In this document: one piece after another, positions 7,948 through 17,271 of the stretch
Layout: each line of letters begins with the position of its first letter
Position numbering within the stretch: position 1 is the stretch's first letter
Assembly (NCBI GenBank): GCA_017307375.1
Contig: JAFKFH010000005.1
Coordinates: 186,001 to 250,000, forward strand
DNA from: Alphaproteobacteria bacterium
GTDB taxonomy: Bacteria; Pseudomonadota; Alphaproteobacteria; Ferrovibrionales; Ferrovibrionaceae
Direction of reading: 5' to 3'
DNA length: 64,000 nt
Position numbers and translations under genes: made by a program
The notes under the pieces: generated by a model
What the model saw: the letters and a program-made list of their open reading frames with translations, nothing else
Database searches by the model: none
What the model was told of the DNA's origin: nothing

Positions 7948-8625
7948 TCAGCGGCGGAGATAGCCCAGGATCACCTCGTTCATGTGCCGAAGGCGCTGCT
8001 CGACGCGCGCCGGCGCCTCGAGGTCGGTTTTGAAAACCGTGCCCAGCGTGTGCCGGTTGGCGAGATAGAAATAGCCGAGGCCGGAAATCGAGATGTAGAG
8101 ATCGACGGGGTCGACGCCGTCGCGGAAAACGCCCGCTGCCTGGCCGCGCCGCAGCAGATCCTCGATCGCCTCGATCAGCGGATTGTAGAGGGCCGGGATA
8201 TTCTTCGACCGGCGGATATGCCGCGCCTTGTGCAGGTTCTCGATGTTGAGCAGCGCGATCACCTCGGGATGTTCCAGGAACACCTGAAAGGTGAAGGTCA
8301 CCAGCTTGCGCATGCCCTCCTCCGGGCTCAGGTCCGCGAAGGATTGCTCGGCCTGCCGTTCGCGCATTACCCGGTACATGCCCTCCATCACCTCGATGAA
8401 CAGCTGCTCCTTGCTGTCGAAGTAGTGGTAGACGAGGTTCTTCGAGATCTTGGCACGCCGCACGATCTCGTCGACGCGGGCGCCGTCATACCCCTTTTCG
8501 GTGAACTCGGCGGTCGCGGTCTTGAGGATGCGTTCGCGCGTGCGGGCGGCATCGCGCAGCGGCGGGCGACCGCGTCGCGGTGCCGCCTTGCTGCCTTCCT
8601 CCACGCCGCGCGCCTTGGCTGCCAT
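7948..8625 (-). CDS. TetR/AcrR-family transcriptional regulator
   Basis: The 225-residue protein carries an N-terminal TetR DNA-binding domain (TRERILKTATAEFTEKGYDGARVDEIVRRAKISKNLVYHYFDSKEQLF) preceded by a basic RRGRPP tail, and a helical ligand-binding domain that looks like the C-terminal TetR_C type of RutR/YcdC relatives. ATG 8625 with GGGGTGG upstream is chosen; the earlier TTG at 8664 has no ribosome site. It is the last gene of the hydantoinase operon, 41 nt after hyuB, and so is probably autoregulated through the palindrome at 12575. It is the natural candidate to bind all three palindromes in this region. Confidence 0.9.
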   Translation of the reverse strand: MAAKARGVEEGSKAAPRRGRPPLRDAARTRERILKTATAEFTEKGYDGARVDEIVRRAKISKNLVYHYFDSKEQLFIEVMEGMYRVMRERQAEQSFADLSPEEGMRKLVTFTFQVFLEHPEVIALLNIENLHKARHIRRSKNIPALYNPLIEAIEDLLRRGQAAGVFRDGVDPVDLYISISGLGYFYLANRHTLGTVFKTDLEAPARVEQRLRHMNEVILGYLRR

Positions 8626-8666
8626 CGCCGATTCCACCCCTGAGCTTTCCAGGCCTGGCGGCAAAT

Positions 8667-10406
8667 CTAGCCCGCCGCCCGCAGGCTGGCGAGGCCCTCG
8701 CCGCGCAAGACCCGCGTCGCGGCCTCGTCGAGCACGCCGGTCGCGCCGTCGACCACCACGCCGTGGTGCCGACGGGCGTAGTCGGCCGTGATCTTCTCGT
8801 TCCAGACATCGGCCGCCACCCGCGCGGGATCGCGGGTCCAGGGCGCACCGAAGCCACCGCCGCCAGCCTGTTCATGCACGATCAGGTCGCCTTCGCCCAA
8901 GGTCATCGCGACCTTGCCCGGGACGTCCTCGGACATCGCCGCGCCGGCCCGCGCGACCCGGTTGCGGGTCGGCGCGGCCGCCTTCCCGCCATCGAGGCCA
9001 TAGGGCGGAAACTTGACGCGATCGGCCCGCAATTGCAGCGCCGCCTCGGGCGACAGCACGCGGTAGCTGCGCCGGATGCCCAGGCCGCCGCGGAAGCGGC
9101 CGGCACCGCAACTGTCGGCGATCAGCGCGTATTCCTCGACCCGCACGGGGTGCTGCGCCTCCAGCGTTTCGACCGGCGAATTCGACAGGTTCTGCGACGG
9201 GTTGGTGATTGCCTCGATCCCGTCGCGGTCCGGCCGCCCACCCCAGGCGCCGCAGACCATGTCGACGATGATGAAGGGCCGGCGATCGGGCCGCGTGCCG
9301 GAGAGGCAGACGACGGTGTTGCCCCCCTCGCCCGCCGCCGGGATACGATCGGGGACGATCTGGGCCAACGCGCCGAACATGGCATCCATCACCCGATATC
9401 CGGTCAGGGCGCGTGCCGCCACGGCGGCCGGCGAATAGGGATTCAGCACCGACCCTTCCGGCACCAGCACCTCGACGCAGCGGAAGACGCCGGCATTGTT
9501 GGGTACATCGCCCTTCAATGCGCAGCGGACGCTGAGATAGGTGCAGGAATTGGTATAGGAACGGGTCGAGTTGATCGCCGCCCGCACCTGCGGCGACGAG
9601 CCGGCATAGTCGACGGTGACCGAATCCTCGTGCACGGTGATCGCGACCTTGATCGCGATCGGCGCCTCCGACAGCCCGTCGTCGTCGATATGGTCGGTGA
9701 AGGTGAAGGTACCCTTGGGCCAGCGGCGGATCTCCTCGCGCGTCAGCCGCTCGGCGTAGTCGATCACTTCGGTCATGTAGCGCTGCATCATCTCGGCGCC
9801 ATAGCGGTCGACCAGAGCGGCAAGCTGGCGGGCGCCGACCTGGGCCGCCGCATACTGGGCCTTGAGATCGCCGAGCACCCGGTCGGGTACACGCACGTTC
9901 AGCGCGATGATCCGTTCGAGCGTGTCGTTGACCCGGCCGCGGTCGTAGAGCTTCACCACCGGGATGCGCAGGCCTTCCTGATAGATCTCGGTCGAGTCAC
10001 TGGCATTCGAGCCGGGAACACGGCCGCCGACATCGGTGTGATGGCAGATGACGACGCAGAAGCCGTGCAGGCGTTCCTGATGGAATACCGGATAGAACAG
10101 GAAGATGTCGGGCAGGTGCATGCCGCCCTGATAGGGATCGTTGACGACGATGGCGTCGCCGGGATGCAGATCGTCGCCATAGCGGGCCATCACCGCCGCC
10201 ATCGCCTCGGGGATGGCGCCCAGATGCAGCGCGATGGTCTTGGCCTGGGCCACCATGCGGCCCTGCGCATCGCACAGCGCTGCCGAGTAATCCATCACGT
10301 CCTTGACGATTTCCGACCGCGCGGTGCGCACGACGGTGTAGGCGACCTCGTCGACGATCGAGTCCAGCGCGTTCTTGACCACGGCAAAAGTAATCGGATC
10401 GAACAT
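8667..10406 (-). CDS. Hydantoinase B / oxoprolinase family protein
   Basis: This 579-residue product spans the full HyuB family: DPITFAVVKNALDSIVDEVAYTVVRTARSEI at the start, the NDPYQGGMHLPDIFL motif near residues 85-100, ICHHTDVGGRVPGS, and GAGRFRGGLGIRRSYRV plus AGGGGFGAP near the end. With HyuA it forms an ATP-dependent enzyme that opens cyclic amides (hydantoins, 5-oxoproline) or carboxylates ketones (acetone or acetophenone carboxylase relatives); which reaction applies here cannot be read from the sequence. AGGAGG precedes the ATG. It is 29 nt after hyuA. Confidence 0.92.
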   Translation of the reverse strand: MFDPITFAVVKNALDSIVDEVAYTVVRTARSEIVKDVMDYSAALCDAQGRMVAQAKTIALHLGAIPEAMAAVMARYGDDLHPGDAIVVNDPYQGGMHLPDIFLFYPVFHQERLHGFCVVICHHTDVGGRVPGSNASDSTEIYQEGLRIPVVKLYDRGRVNDTLERIIALNVRVPDRVLGDLKAQYAAAQVGARQLAALVDRYGAEMMQRYMTEVIDYAERLTREEIRRWPKGTFTFTDHIDDDGLSEAPIAIKVAITVHEDSVTVDYAGSSPQVRAAINSTRSYTNSCTYLSVRCALKGDVPNNAGVFRCVEVLVPEGSVLNPYSPAAVAARALTGYRVMDAMFGALAQIVPDRIPAAGEGGNTVVCLSGTRPDRRPFIIVDMVCGAWGGRPDRDGIEAITNPSQNLSNSPVETLEAQHPVRVEEYALIADSCGAGRFRGGLGIRRSYRVLSPEAALQLRADRVKFPPYGLDGGKAAAPTRNRVARAGAAMSEDVPGKVAMTLGEGDLIVHEQAGGGGFGAPWTRDPARVAADVWNEKITADYARRHHGVVVDGATGVLDEAATRVLRGEGLASLRAAG

Positions 10407-10435
10407 GGAACAGCCTCCTGCTTTTGCGGGTCGGG

Positions 10436-12544
10436 TCAGGCGAGATCGATGATCAGGTTGCCGATCCGGTCGGCATGTACGGTGGCGCCCGGCGGCACCA
10501 GGATCGTCGTGTCATAGGATTCGATGACCAGCGGGCCGGCCAGACGGTCGGCCCCGACGTCGCCGCGCGCCATCAGCCGCGTCGCCACCGGCCCGACGCC
10601 GCGGTCGAAGGACACGGCGCGCTCGCCGGTCGCACCGGCAACCGCACGGGCATCGAGCCGCAGGGCGGTGAAATCGAGCCGATCGGCCGACAGGCCGCGC
10701 GCGGTCAGCCGGATGTTGACCAGCTCGAGCGGTTCGTCGTTGCTGTAGCCGAAGGTCGCCAGATACTCGGCCTGAAAGCCGTCGATCAGCGCGGCGATGT
10801 CGGCAGCCGCGGGCGCGCGGGCCGTGAACGGCACCGTCAGTTCGGAAGACTGGCCGAGATAGCGCAGATCGGCGGCCAGGTCGAAGCGGCGGGCATCGGG
10901 GGCATAGCCTTCGGCGGCCAGGACGGCATCGCCCTCGCGGACGAGATCGCCGACGATGCCGGCCAGCTCATCCGGCGCGCATGACCGAAGCGGCCGGAGC
11001 ACGGCGCGGACAAAGCTGTGCTCGACATCCGCTGCCAGCATGCCGACCGCCGAGAACAGGCCGGACATCACCGGCGCGATCACCCGGCGCACGCCGAGCA
11101 GCCGGGCAACGTCGGCCGCATGCAGCGGGCCGCCGCCGCCGAAGGCCATCATCGTCAGGTCGCGTGGATCGCGCCCGCGCTCGATCGTCACCGAACGGAT
11201 GGCGCGGGCCATGTTGACGTTGGCGACCTGGCGGATGCCATGGGCGGCATCGTGGACCGACAGCCCCAGCGGCTCGGCGACATGGCGCCGGATCGCCTCG
11301 GCCGAGAGGTCCGGATCGATCCTGAGCGACCCGCCGGCCAGCCCCGCCGGGTTGAGATAGCCCAGCACGACATTGGCATCGGTCACGGTCGGCCGGTCGT
11401 TGCCGCGGCCATAGCAGGCCGGACCGGGATCGGCACCGGCCGATTGCGGCCCGATCGCCAGCAGCCCGCCGGCATCGATCGCCGCAATCGACCCGCCGCC
11501 GGCACCGACCTCGGCAATGTCGATCGCCGGCACCTTCAGCATGTAGCCGCCGCCCTTGATGAAGCGCGATGGCGCGCTTATCCCATCGCGAAACTCGTAT
11601 TCGGAGGTCAGACTGGGCAGGCCGCCATCGATGATGGACGCCTTCGCCGTGGTCCCGCCCATGTCGAAGACGATCAGGTCGGGTTCGGCGGCGGCGGCCC
11701 CCAGCCGGGCGGCCCCGGTCACCCCGCCGGCCGGGCCCGATGCCACCGCGAACACCGGCTTCCTGGCCGCCAGCGCCGCCCCCATCATGCCGCCGTTCGA
11801 AGCCATCACCTGCAGCGGTGCTTCGACCGCCGCGGCCTTCAGATTGGCGCGCAGCCGGTCGATATAGGTCTGCATCGCCGGCAGCAGATAGGCGTTCACC
11901 ACCGTGGTCGAGGTCCGCTCGTACTCCTTGATCTCGGGCAGCACGTCGCAGGAGGCGGCGATGAGCAATTGCGGAAAGGCGGCGCGCAGCATGTCGCGCG
12001 CCGCCTGTTCATGCGCCGGGTTGGCATGGCTGTTCAGGAAGCAGATCGCGACGGCCTCGATGCCCTCGGCGACGAAGCGCTCGCCGGCCGCCATCACGTC
12101 GGCACGCGACAACGGGCGTACGACCGATCCGTCCGCCGCCATCCGCTCGTCGACTTCCAGGCGATGGCGACGCGCCGCCAGCGGCTCGGGCTTCTCCCAG
12201 GTGAGGTCGAACATCGTCGGGGTGCGAATGCGCCCGATCTCGAGCACGTCGCGGAAGCCGCGGGTGGTCAGGACCCCGGTACGGGCGCCGACCTTCTGCA
12301 GGATCGTGTTCGACCCGACGGTCGTGCCATGGACGATCTCGCCCACCTCGGCGGGGGCCATGCCGAGATCGTCCAGCAGCGCGCGGATGCCCGAGACCAC
12401 CGCGGCCCCGGGGTCGGCGGGCGTCGAGGAAACCTTGGCGACATGCACCGCGCCCGTGGCGTCGCGCAGGACGATGTCGGTGAAGGTGCCGCCGATATCG
12501 ACGCCGATGCGCGCCCTGCCCAGCCCCGCCTGCATCGAACCCAT
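10436..12544 (-). CDS. Hydantoinase A / oxoprolinase family protein
   Basis: A 702-residue HyuA-type subunit with the actin-like nucleotide fold. The N-terminal motif IGVDIGGTFTDIVLRD and the central IVFDMGGTTAKASII are the two phosphate-binding loops; VHGTTVGSNTILQK and GRGNDRPTVTDANVVLGYLNP are further family marks. It is the ATP-using partner of the downstream HyuB. Start ATG 12544 follows GAGGGAG. The gene heads the hyuA-hyuB-tetR operon, whose promoter region contains the perfect palindrome at 12575-12588. The joint control with an importer and a GST suggests uptake and degradation of an unknown organic compound. Confidence 0.92.
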   Translation of the reverse strand: MGSMQAGLGRARIGVDIGGTFTDIVLRDATGAVHVAKVSSTPADPGAAVVSGIRALLDDLGMAPAEVGEIVHGTTVGSNTILQKVGARTGVLTTRGFRDVLEIGRIRTPTMFDLTWEKPEPLAARRHRLEVDERMAADGSVVRPLSRADVMAAGERFVAEGIEAVAICFLNSHANPAHEQAARDMLRAAFPQLLIAASCDVLPEIKEYERTSTTVVNAYLLPAMQTYIDRLRANLKAAAVEAPLQVMASNGGMMGAALAARKPVFAVASGPAGGVTGAARLGAAAAEPDLIVFDMGGTTAKASIIDGGLPSLTSEYEFRDGISAPSRFIKGGGYMLKVPAIDIAEVGAGGGSIAAIDAGGLLAIGPQSAGADPGPACYGRGNDRPTVTDANVVLGYLNPAGLAGGSLRIDPDLSAEAIRRHVAEPLGLSVHDAAHGIRQVANVNMARAIRSVTIERGRDPRDLTMMAFGGGGPLHAADVARLLGVRRVIAPVMSGLFSAVGMLAADVEHSFVRAVLRPLRSCAPDELAGIVGDLVREGDAVLAAEGYAPDARRFDLAADLRYLGQSSELTVPFTARAPAAADIAALIDGFQAEYLATFGYSNDEPLELVNIRLTARGLSADRLDFTALRLDARAVAGATGERAVSFDRGVGPVATRLMARGDVGADRLAGPLVIESYDTTILVPPGATVHADRIGNLIIDLA

Positions 12545-12574
12545 CGCGCCCGTCTCCCTCGCGGTGATTTATTG

Positions 12575-12588
12575 ACTAACTAGTTAGT
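12575..12588. promoter_or_regulatory. Putative TetR operator at the hyuA-hyuB-tetR promoter
   Basis: ACTAACTAGTTAGT, identical to the site at 7891-7904, lies 31 nt upstream of the hyuA start codon. As the TetR gene is the third gene of this operon, the site would give autoregulation. Confidence 0.78.
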
Positions 12589-12644
12589 ACTTAAAGTCGA
12601 CAGGGCGGCAAGCGCAAAAAGTCGGGGCTGGCCCGGAATGCAGA

Positions 12645-12669
12645 ACGGGCGGCCTTGCGGGCCGCCCGT
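12645..12669 (-). terminator. Hairpin downstream of der
   Basis: A perfect 10-bp inverted repeat (ACGGGCGGCC / GGCCGCCCGT) with a 5-nt loop lies about 30 nt past the der stop. The following T content on the minus strand is weak (TTCT), so it is a likely but not textbook intrinsic terminator. It also separates der from the divergent-facing operator region of hyuA. Confidence 0.6.
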
Positions 12670-12697
12670 CGATTGGATGCAGGTTGTGCCGGTCGGC

Positions 12698-14059
12698 TTA
12701 TTTTTCGCCGTCGTCGTCGACGTAGGGATTCTTCTGCTTGCGCAGCACGACCCGGATCACCGTGCCGGGCATGTCGAAGACCTCGCGCAGCGAGTTGGCG
12801 AGATAGCGGGCGTAGGAATCCGGCAGTTCGGCCGGCCGGGTCACGAAGAAGGCGAAGGTCGGCGGCCGGCTCTTGATCTGGGTGCCATAGCGCAGGCGGA
12901 GACGGCGACCGTTCACCGCCGGCGGCGGGTGACGCTCGGTCACTTCCTCGAGCCAGCGGTTCAGCGCACCTGTCGAGACACGCTTGTTCCAGGATTCGTA
13001 GATCCGGATCACCGCCGGCAGCAGCCGTTCGGTGTGGCGGCCGGTCAGTGCCGAGAGCGTCACCACCGGCACGCCCTTGACCTGGGGCAGCGAGATCTGC
13101 AGGCGGTCTTCGATCGCCTGCAGCGCCATCGCGCGATCCTCGACCGCATCCCACTTGTTGACCGCGATGACCAGCGCGCGGCCCTCGTTGATCACGTGGT
13201 CGGCGATGGTCAGGTCCTGCTTGTCGATGCCGAGATTGCCGTCCAGCACCAGCACGACGACCTGGGCCAGCCTGATCGCGCGCAGCGATTCAGCGACCGA
13301 GAGCTTTTCCAGCTTGCCTTCGACCCGCGACTTGCGCCGCATGCCGGCGGTGTCGACCAGCTTGAACCTGCGCCCTTCCCATTCCCAGGGCACCGCGATC
13401 GAATCCCGGGTCAGCCCGGCCTCCGGCCCGGTCAGCAGGCGTTCGGACCCGATCAGGTGATTGATCAGCGTCGACTTGCCGGCATTGGGGCGGCCGACGA
13501 TGGCGATCTGGATCGGCCCGCCTTCGGCCCCGTCGGCCTCGTCCTCGTCGTCCTCGACCGCCTCAGGCGGCAGCGCCGCGACGATGGCGTCATAGAGGCC
13601 GCTCAGTCCCTCGCCATGCTCGGCCGAGATCAGGATCGGTTCGCCCAGGCCCAGCTCCCAGGCTTCCATCGCCCCCATCTCGCCCTGGCGGCCCTCGGTC
13701 TTGTTCGCCACCAGCAGCACCGGCTTGTCCTGGCGGCGCAGCCAGTCCGCAAAATGACGATCCATCGGCGTCAGCCCGGCCCGGGCATCGACCATGAACA
13801 GCGCGACGTCGGCATCGATCACCGCCGTCTCGGTCTGCTGGCGCATCCGCCGTTCCATGGTGCCTTCGTCGGCCTCCTCGAGGCCGGCGGTATCGATGAC
13901 GCGGAATTTCAGCGGACCCAGCCGCCCCTCGCCCTCGCGCCGGTCACGGGTCACGCCCGGCGTGTCGTCGACCAGCGCCAGGCGCTTGCCGATCAGGCGG
14001 TTGAACAGGGTCGACTTGCCGACATTCGGCCGGCCGACGATGGCAACGGTAGGCAGCAT
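12698..14059 (-). CDS. der: Ribosome assembly GTPase Der (EngA)
   Basis: The 453-residue protein has two tandem GTPase domains and a C-terminal KH-like domain. First domain: G1 [10 protein letters not shown]3 DTAG, G4 as ANKT. Second domain: [18 protein letters not shown] and NKWD. The KH-like part ends [30 protein letters not shown]. Der is needed for maturation of the 50S ribosomal subunit. The first Met of the conserved start MLPTVAIVG is at 14059. It lies downstream of bamB in the same direction, the usual alphaproteobacterial order. Confidence 0.97.
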   Translation of the reverse strand: MLPTVAIVGRPNVGKSTLFNRLIGKRLALVDDTPGVTRDRREGEGRLGPLKFRVIDTAGLEEADEGTMERRMRQQTETAVIDADVALFMVDARAGLTPMDRHFADWLRRQDKPVLLVANKTEGRQGEMGAMEAWELGLGEPILISAEHGEGLSGLYDAIVAALPPEAVEDDEDEADGAEGGPIQIAIVGRPNAGKSTLINHLIGSERLLTGPEAGLTRDSIAVPWEWEGRRFKLVDTAGMRRKSRVEGKLEKLSVAESLRAIRLAQVVVLVLDGNLGIDKQDLTIADHVINEGRALVIAVNKWDAVEDRAMALQAIEDRLQISLPQVKGVPVVTLSALTGRHTERLLPAVIRIYESWNKRVSTGALNRWLEEVTERHPPPAVNGRRLRLRYGTQIKSRPPTFAFFVTRPAELPDSYARYLANSLREVFDMPGTVIRVVLRKQKNPYVDDDGEK

Positions 14060-14080
14060 GGTCTCGTTCACCTTCAAGGC

Positions 14081-14107
14081 GACCGCCGGCAATCGGGGCC
14101 GGCGGTC
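14081..14107. terminator. Stem-loop between bamB and der
   Basis: GACCGCCGGC and GCCGGCGGTC form a perfect 10-bp stem with a 7-nt loop between the bamB stop and the der start. There is no T tract, so it may be an attenuating or RNA-stabilising hairpin rather than a terminator, tuning der relative to bamB. Confidence 0.5.
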
Positions 14108-14128
14108 ATGGTCCGGGCGGTCGCGCCC

Positions 14129-15469
14129 TTACCTCAAGGCGAGGATGTAGGCGTCGTTCGTCAGAATGTACAGCGTCCCGTTGGCCACCACCGGCGAGGT
14201 TGCCGCCGAACCGGACAGCTTGATCTCGCCCAGCAGTTCGCCGGTATAGGGCGACAGCGAGACCGCCTTGCGTTCCGACGAGACCAGGATCAGCCGATCG
14301 CCGGCCAGTACCGGACCCTGCCAGACGATCAGGCCCTTGTCGCGCTTGGATTCCGGATCCTTCCAGCGGTCGAGCTGGGCGACCCAGCGGATGCGGCCGT
14401 CGCGTCGCCACAGGCAGACGACCTCGGCATCGGTCGTGACGACATAGACGAAGTCGCCGGCCGGCCAGGGTTGCTGGATGCCGGCGATGTCCTGTTCCCA
14501 CAGGCGCTCGCCGGTGCGCTGGTCGATCGCGACCATGCGGCCGGCATGGCTGATCGCCATCGCGGTCCCGCGGTCGAGCACCGGCCGGCCGCGAATATCG
14601 GCGATGGTGCCGATCGGGCTGAACCGGCTGGCCCGGGTCAGCGTGTCGGTCCAGGCGACGGCGCCGGTATCGGCGCGCAGCGCGTAAAGCTCGCCCGACG
14701 AATAGGGCACGATCACGGTGCCGGCCTCGGCCGCCGGATTGGCGCCGCCGACGAACTCGGCCTGTTCGGCGATGCCGGCATGGCTCCAGACCTGGCGGCC
14801 GGTCTCGCGATCGAACGCATAGACCTGGTTCTCGGTCGTGGTCGCGAACACCCGCGCGCCGTCGACCGTCGGGGCCGAACGGAACGGCAGGTCGATCTTG
14901 CCGCGCCACAGTTCCTTGGCGGTCTGTGCCTCCAGCGCGATCATCTCGCCGTAGCCGGTGGTCACGAACAGCGTGCCGCGGTCATAGGCGACGCCGCCGC
15001 CGATGATGCCCTTGTCTTCACCCTTCGGGTACAGGCTGGTCTGCCAGATCGACGCGCCGGTCTGGGCATCGAAGGCCGAAACCTTGGTGCGGGCATCCAT
15101 CGTATAGAGCCGGCCGTCGGCCACGATCGGCTGCGCCACGATCACCTGGTCGTCGTCGGTGCGGGCACCGATCGAAACCTTCCACACCTCGCTCAGATTG
15201 GCCCCGAGCTCGAGATGGTACATGGCGTGGCTGGGATAGCCGCCGCTCTGCGGCCACTCGGTATTCTCGTAGGGCTTGGGCAGGCGCACGCGCAGATCGG
15301 CGATGCGGGGATCGGGTTCGAGCTGGCTTTCCAGCGACAGCACCGACACGCGCTCGCCGGGCAGCGGCGGCTTTTCCTTGTCGTCGAGCCAGTCGGCGAT
15401 CGCACAGCCGGTCAGGACCTGGGTCAGGACGGCGGCGAGCAGCAGCGTGCGGCGGAACGAACCCGACAT
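14129..15469 (-). CDS. bamB: Outer-membrane assembly lipoprotein BamB-like, PQQ-type beta-propeller
   Basis: The 446-residue lipoprotein has a signal peptide ending in the lipobox LTGC (Cys near residue 22) followed by a beta-propeller of repeated blades, each with a pattern such as GRLYTMDARTKVSAFDAQTGASIWQ, VYAFDRETGRQVWS or MVAIDQRTGERLWE. BamB is the scaffold subunit of the BAM complex that folds outer-membrane beta-barrel proteins. It is placed between the YfgM-like gene (5 nt gap upstream) and der, the conserved context for this protein. Confidence 0.92.
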   Translation of the reverse strand: MSGSFRRTLLLAAVLTQVLTGCAIADWLDDKEKPPLPGERVSVLSLESQLEPDPRIADLRVRLPKPYENTEWPQSGGYPSHAMYHLELGANLSEVWKVSIGARTDDDQVIVAQPIVADGRLYTMDARTKVSAFDAQTGASIWQTSLYPKGEDKGIIGGGVAYDRGTLFVTTGYGEMIALEAQTAKELWRGKIDLPFRSAPTVDGARVFATTTENQVYAFDRETGRQVWSHAGIAEQAEFVGGANPAAEAGTVIVPYSSGELYALRADTGAVAWTDTLTRASRFSPIGTIADIRGRPVLDRGTAMAISHAGRMVAIDQRTGERLWEQDIAGIQQPWPAGDFVYVVTTDAEVVCLWRRDGRIRWVAQLDRWKDPESKRDKGLIVWQGPVLAGDRLILVSSERKAVSLSPYTGELLGEIKLSGSAATSPVVANGTLYILTNDAYILALR

Positions 15470-15474
15470 CGCGA

Positions 15475-16173
15475 TCAGCCGCCGAGGGCCTTCAGGAACT
15501 CGGCCGCGCGCTGGCGGTACCCCGTCGGCGCGGTGGCATCGTCCGATAGCGCCTGGAAGTTCTTGCGGGCTTCGTCGGTCTTGCCGTCCTTGAGCTGGGC
15601 CAGGGCGATCATCTCCCGCGCGGCAAAGCGGTAGGGGCCGTTGCCCGAGGCGAGCGGGCCGAGCTTGGCTTCGACCGGCGCGGCGGGGCCGGCGTCGACC
15701 AGCAGGCGGCCGGCGAACAGCCGCGCGGCATCGCGGTATTCCGCGGCCAGGCCACTGTCATCGGCGAGCTTGTCGTAGGCGGCAATGGCCGCGTCGCGCT
15801 GCCCCATGTCGGCCAGGGCCGCCGCCCGGCCCATTTCGGCCAGCGTGCGATAGCCGGAATTGCCGTCGGCGGTGAGCTTGGCGAAGATCGTCGCGGCTTC
15901 CTCGCCCTTGGCCTTCGCCTTGGCGGCGTCCGCCTCGGCCGCGCCGGGTTGCGGCAGCGCCTCGCGCAGCGCCAGCTGGCCGCGCAGCAGTTCGTTGCCC
16001 CAGCCCTTGGCCTGCTCGACCTGATGGCCCTGCCACCAGTTGTAGCCGGCAACACCGGCGACCAGGACCACACCGGCGGCGACCAGCAGGCTGCCGTATT
16101 TGCGCAGCAGCGCGGTGGCGCGGTCGCGGCGATAATCCTCGTCGACCTCGCGCAGGAACTCGTCGTTGCTCAC
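15475..16173 (-). CDS. YfgM-like tetratricopeptide membrane protein
   Basis: About 232 residues: a short cytoplasmic N terminus (SNDEFLREVDEDYRRDRATALLRKYG), one transmembrane helix (LLVAAGVVLVAGVAGYNWW, about residues 29-47) and a periplasmic part of TPR-like helical repeats. This is the layout of YfgM, which works with PpiD near the Sec translocon, and the gene is directly upstream of bamB as in other proteobacteria. GTG 16173 is chosen because AAGGA lies 7-8 nt upstream and family members start here; upstream in-frame Met codons have no ribosome site. Confidence 0.82.
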   Translation of the reverse strand: MSNDEFLREVDEDYRRDRATALLRKYGSLLVAAGVVLVAGVAGYNWWQGHQVEQAKGWGNELLRGQLALREALPQPGAAEADAAKAKAKGEEAATIFAKLTADGNSGYRTLAEMGRAAALADMGQRDAAIAAYDKLADDSGLAAEYRDAARLFAGRLLVDAGPAAPVEAKLGPLASGNGPYRFAAREMIALAQLKDGKTDEARKNFQALSDDATAPTGYRQRAAEFLKALGG

Positions 16174-16291
16174 TATCCGATCCTTCAGTTTGGCCAGGCC
16201 CTCGGGCCCGGCCCAAGCGGCGCGTAACATAGCGATGAACGAAAGCCTTGGCAAACCCGCAACAGGCGTATTAAAGCCTGTGGATAACCCA

Positions 16292-16320
16292 CTGGCATCA
16301 CGAGTCATTTCAGGTATACT
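16292..16320 (+). promoter_or_regulatory. Putative sigma-70 promoter for the 16362 gene
   Basis: CTGGCA (16292-16297) and TATACT (16315-16320) are separated by 17 nt, with GG directly before the -10 element. Transcription would begin about 35 nt before the TTG start codon. The -35 is only a partial match. Confidence 0.45.
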
Positions 16321-16361
16321 CCGCCGCGTCCCGAGCTTGTTGTTCTCGAGGGGGGTTACCC

Positions 16362-17033
16362 TTGCGCATCCTGATCTCCGCTGTCGGCGCCGCTTTGGCG
16401 CTGTCCGCCGCCGTGCTCATCGCACCGGCTTCGCCGGCCTTCGCCCAGGGCAAGGACAAGCTTTCCGGCGTCACCGTCATCCCGTTCGAGCCCGATCGCC
16501 TCGCGGTGATCGGCGGCGGCCGGCCGCTGCGACTGAACGATGATGCGTCGCTGATTCCGCGCACCCGCATCAAGGAAGTGCCGATCGTCAACGGCAAGAT
16601 GGGCGAATACGTCGATCTCGACGGCATGCGCGTCCATATCCCGTTCGGCTCGATCGCCTCGGCCAAGATGCAGTTCTCGGAATTCCGGCCGTCGGCGGCA
16701 AACCCGTCGCAGATGGAGCCGAACCCCGACTACCAGAAGGTCACGATGTTCGACACCGCCCTCGGTGCCGTCTGCGCCAAGGAAGCCTCGGCGGCCGGCG
16801 ACGGCGAGATCGAGATGCGACTGGGCCGCGACCGCAGCATCACCGTCGTCCGGGCCGAGCCGGCCACGGCCGCGCAGCCCGGCCAGCCGGTCAGCAAGAC
16901 CTACACGGTCCTGACGGCGATGGAACTGCGCTACCTGACCGAGGAGCCGGCGGCCGAGGGCCTTTATCGCAAGTGCCTGGGCGGCGGGGCCGCCACCCGT
17001 ACCAAGACCGCCGAGACCAAGAAGAAGAACTGA
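16362..17033 (+). CDS. Secreted protein of unknown function
   Basis: The 223-residue product has a clear Sec signal peptide (ILISAVGAALALSAAVLIAP..AFA, cleavage near residue 28) followed by a mature part without a motif I recognise; its tail is Lys-rich (TRTKTAETKKKN). Two Cys occur in the mature part (VCAKEAS and YRKCLGG), which could form a disulfide in the periplasm. The start is TTG at 16362, preceded by GAGGGGGG. It is divergent from the YfgM-like gene and followed by a small membrane-protein gene in the same direction. Confidence 0.7.
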   Translation: MRILISAVGAALALSAAVLIAPASPAFAQGKDKLSGVTVIPFEPDRLAVIGGGRPLRLNDDASLIPRTRIKEVPIVNGKMGEYVDLDGMRVHIPFGSIASAKMQFSEFRPSAANPSQMEPNPDYQKVTMFDTALGAVCAKEASAAGDGEIEMRLGRDRSITVVRAEPATAAQPGQPVSKTYTVLTAMELRYLTEEPAAEGLYRKCLGGGAATRTKTAETKKKN

Positions 17034-17057
17034 CGACCGAGCCGGTCCGGGGGCGCC

Positions 17058-17252
17058 ATGTTCGGCGGGCTTTCACCCGGCGATCTGGCGCCCCTCGTCG
17101 TTCTGCTGGCGGCCCTGCTGCTGCTGTTTCCCCGCTTCCGTCGGGCCCAGGCGGGCGGCAGTGACCGTGCGGCACGCGCCACCCGCTTCATCATGCTGAC
17201 GCTCGTCCTGGCGCTGGCCGCAACCTTCCTGATGCGCTGGCTTGACCTCTGA
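17058..17252 (+). CDS. Small two-helix membrane protein
   Basis: A 64-residue product with two predicted transmembrane helices (about residues 10-26, PLVVLLAALLLLF, and 44-60, FIMLTLVLALAATFLM) joined by a basic loop (RFRRAQAGGSDRAARATR), so both ends are probably periplasmic and the loop cytoplasmic. It begins 25 nt after the secreted-protein gene and is likely in its operon. No family recognised. Confidence 0.6.
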   Translation: MFGGLSPGDLAPLVVLLAALLLLFPRFRRAQAGGSDRAARATRFIMLTLVLALAATFLMRWLDL

Positions 17253-17271
17253 CCCCCGGTGATCAGGCCGG

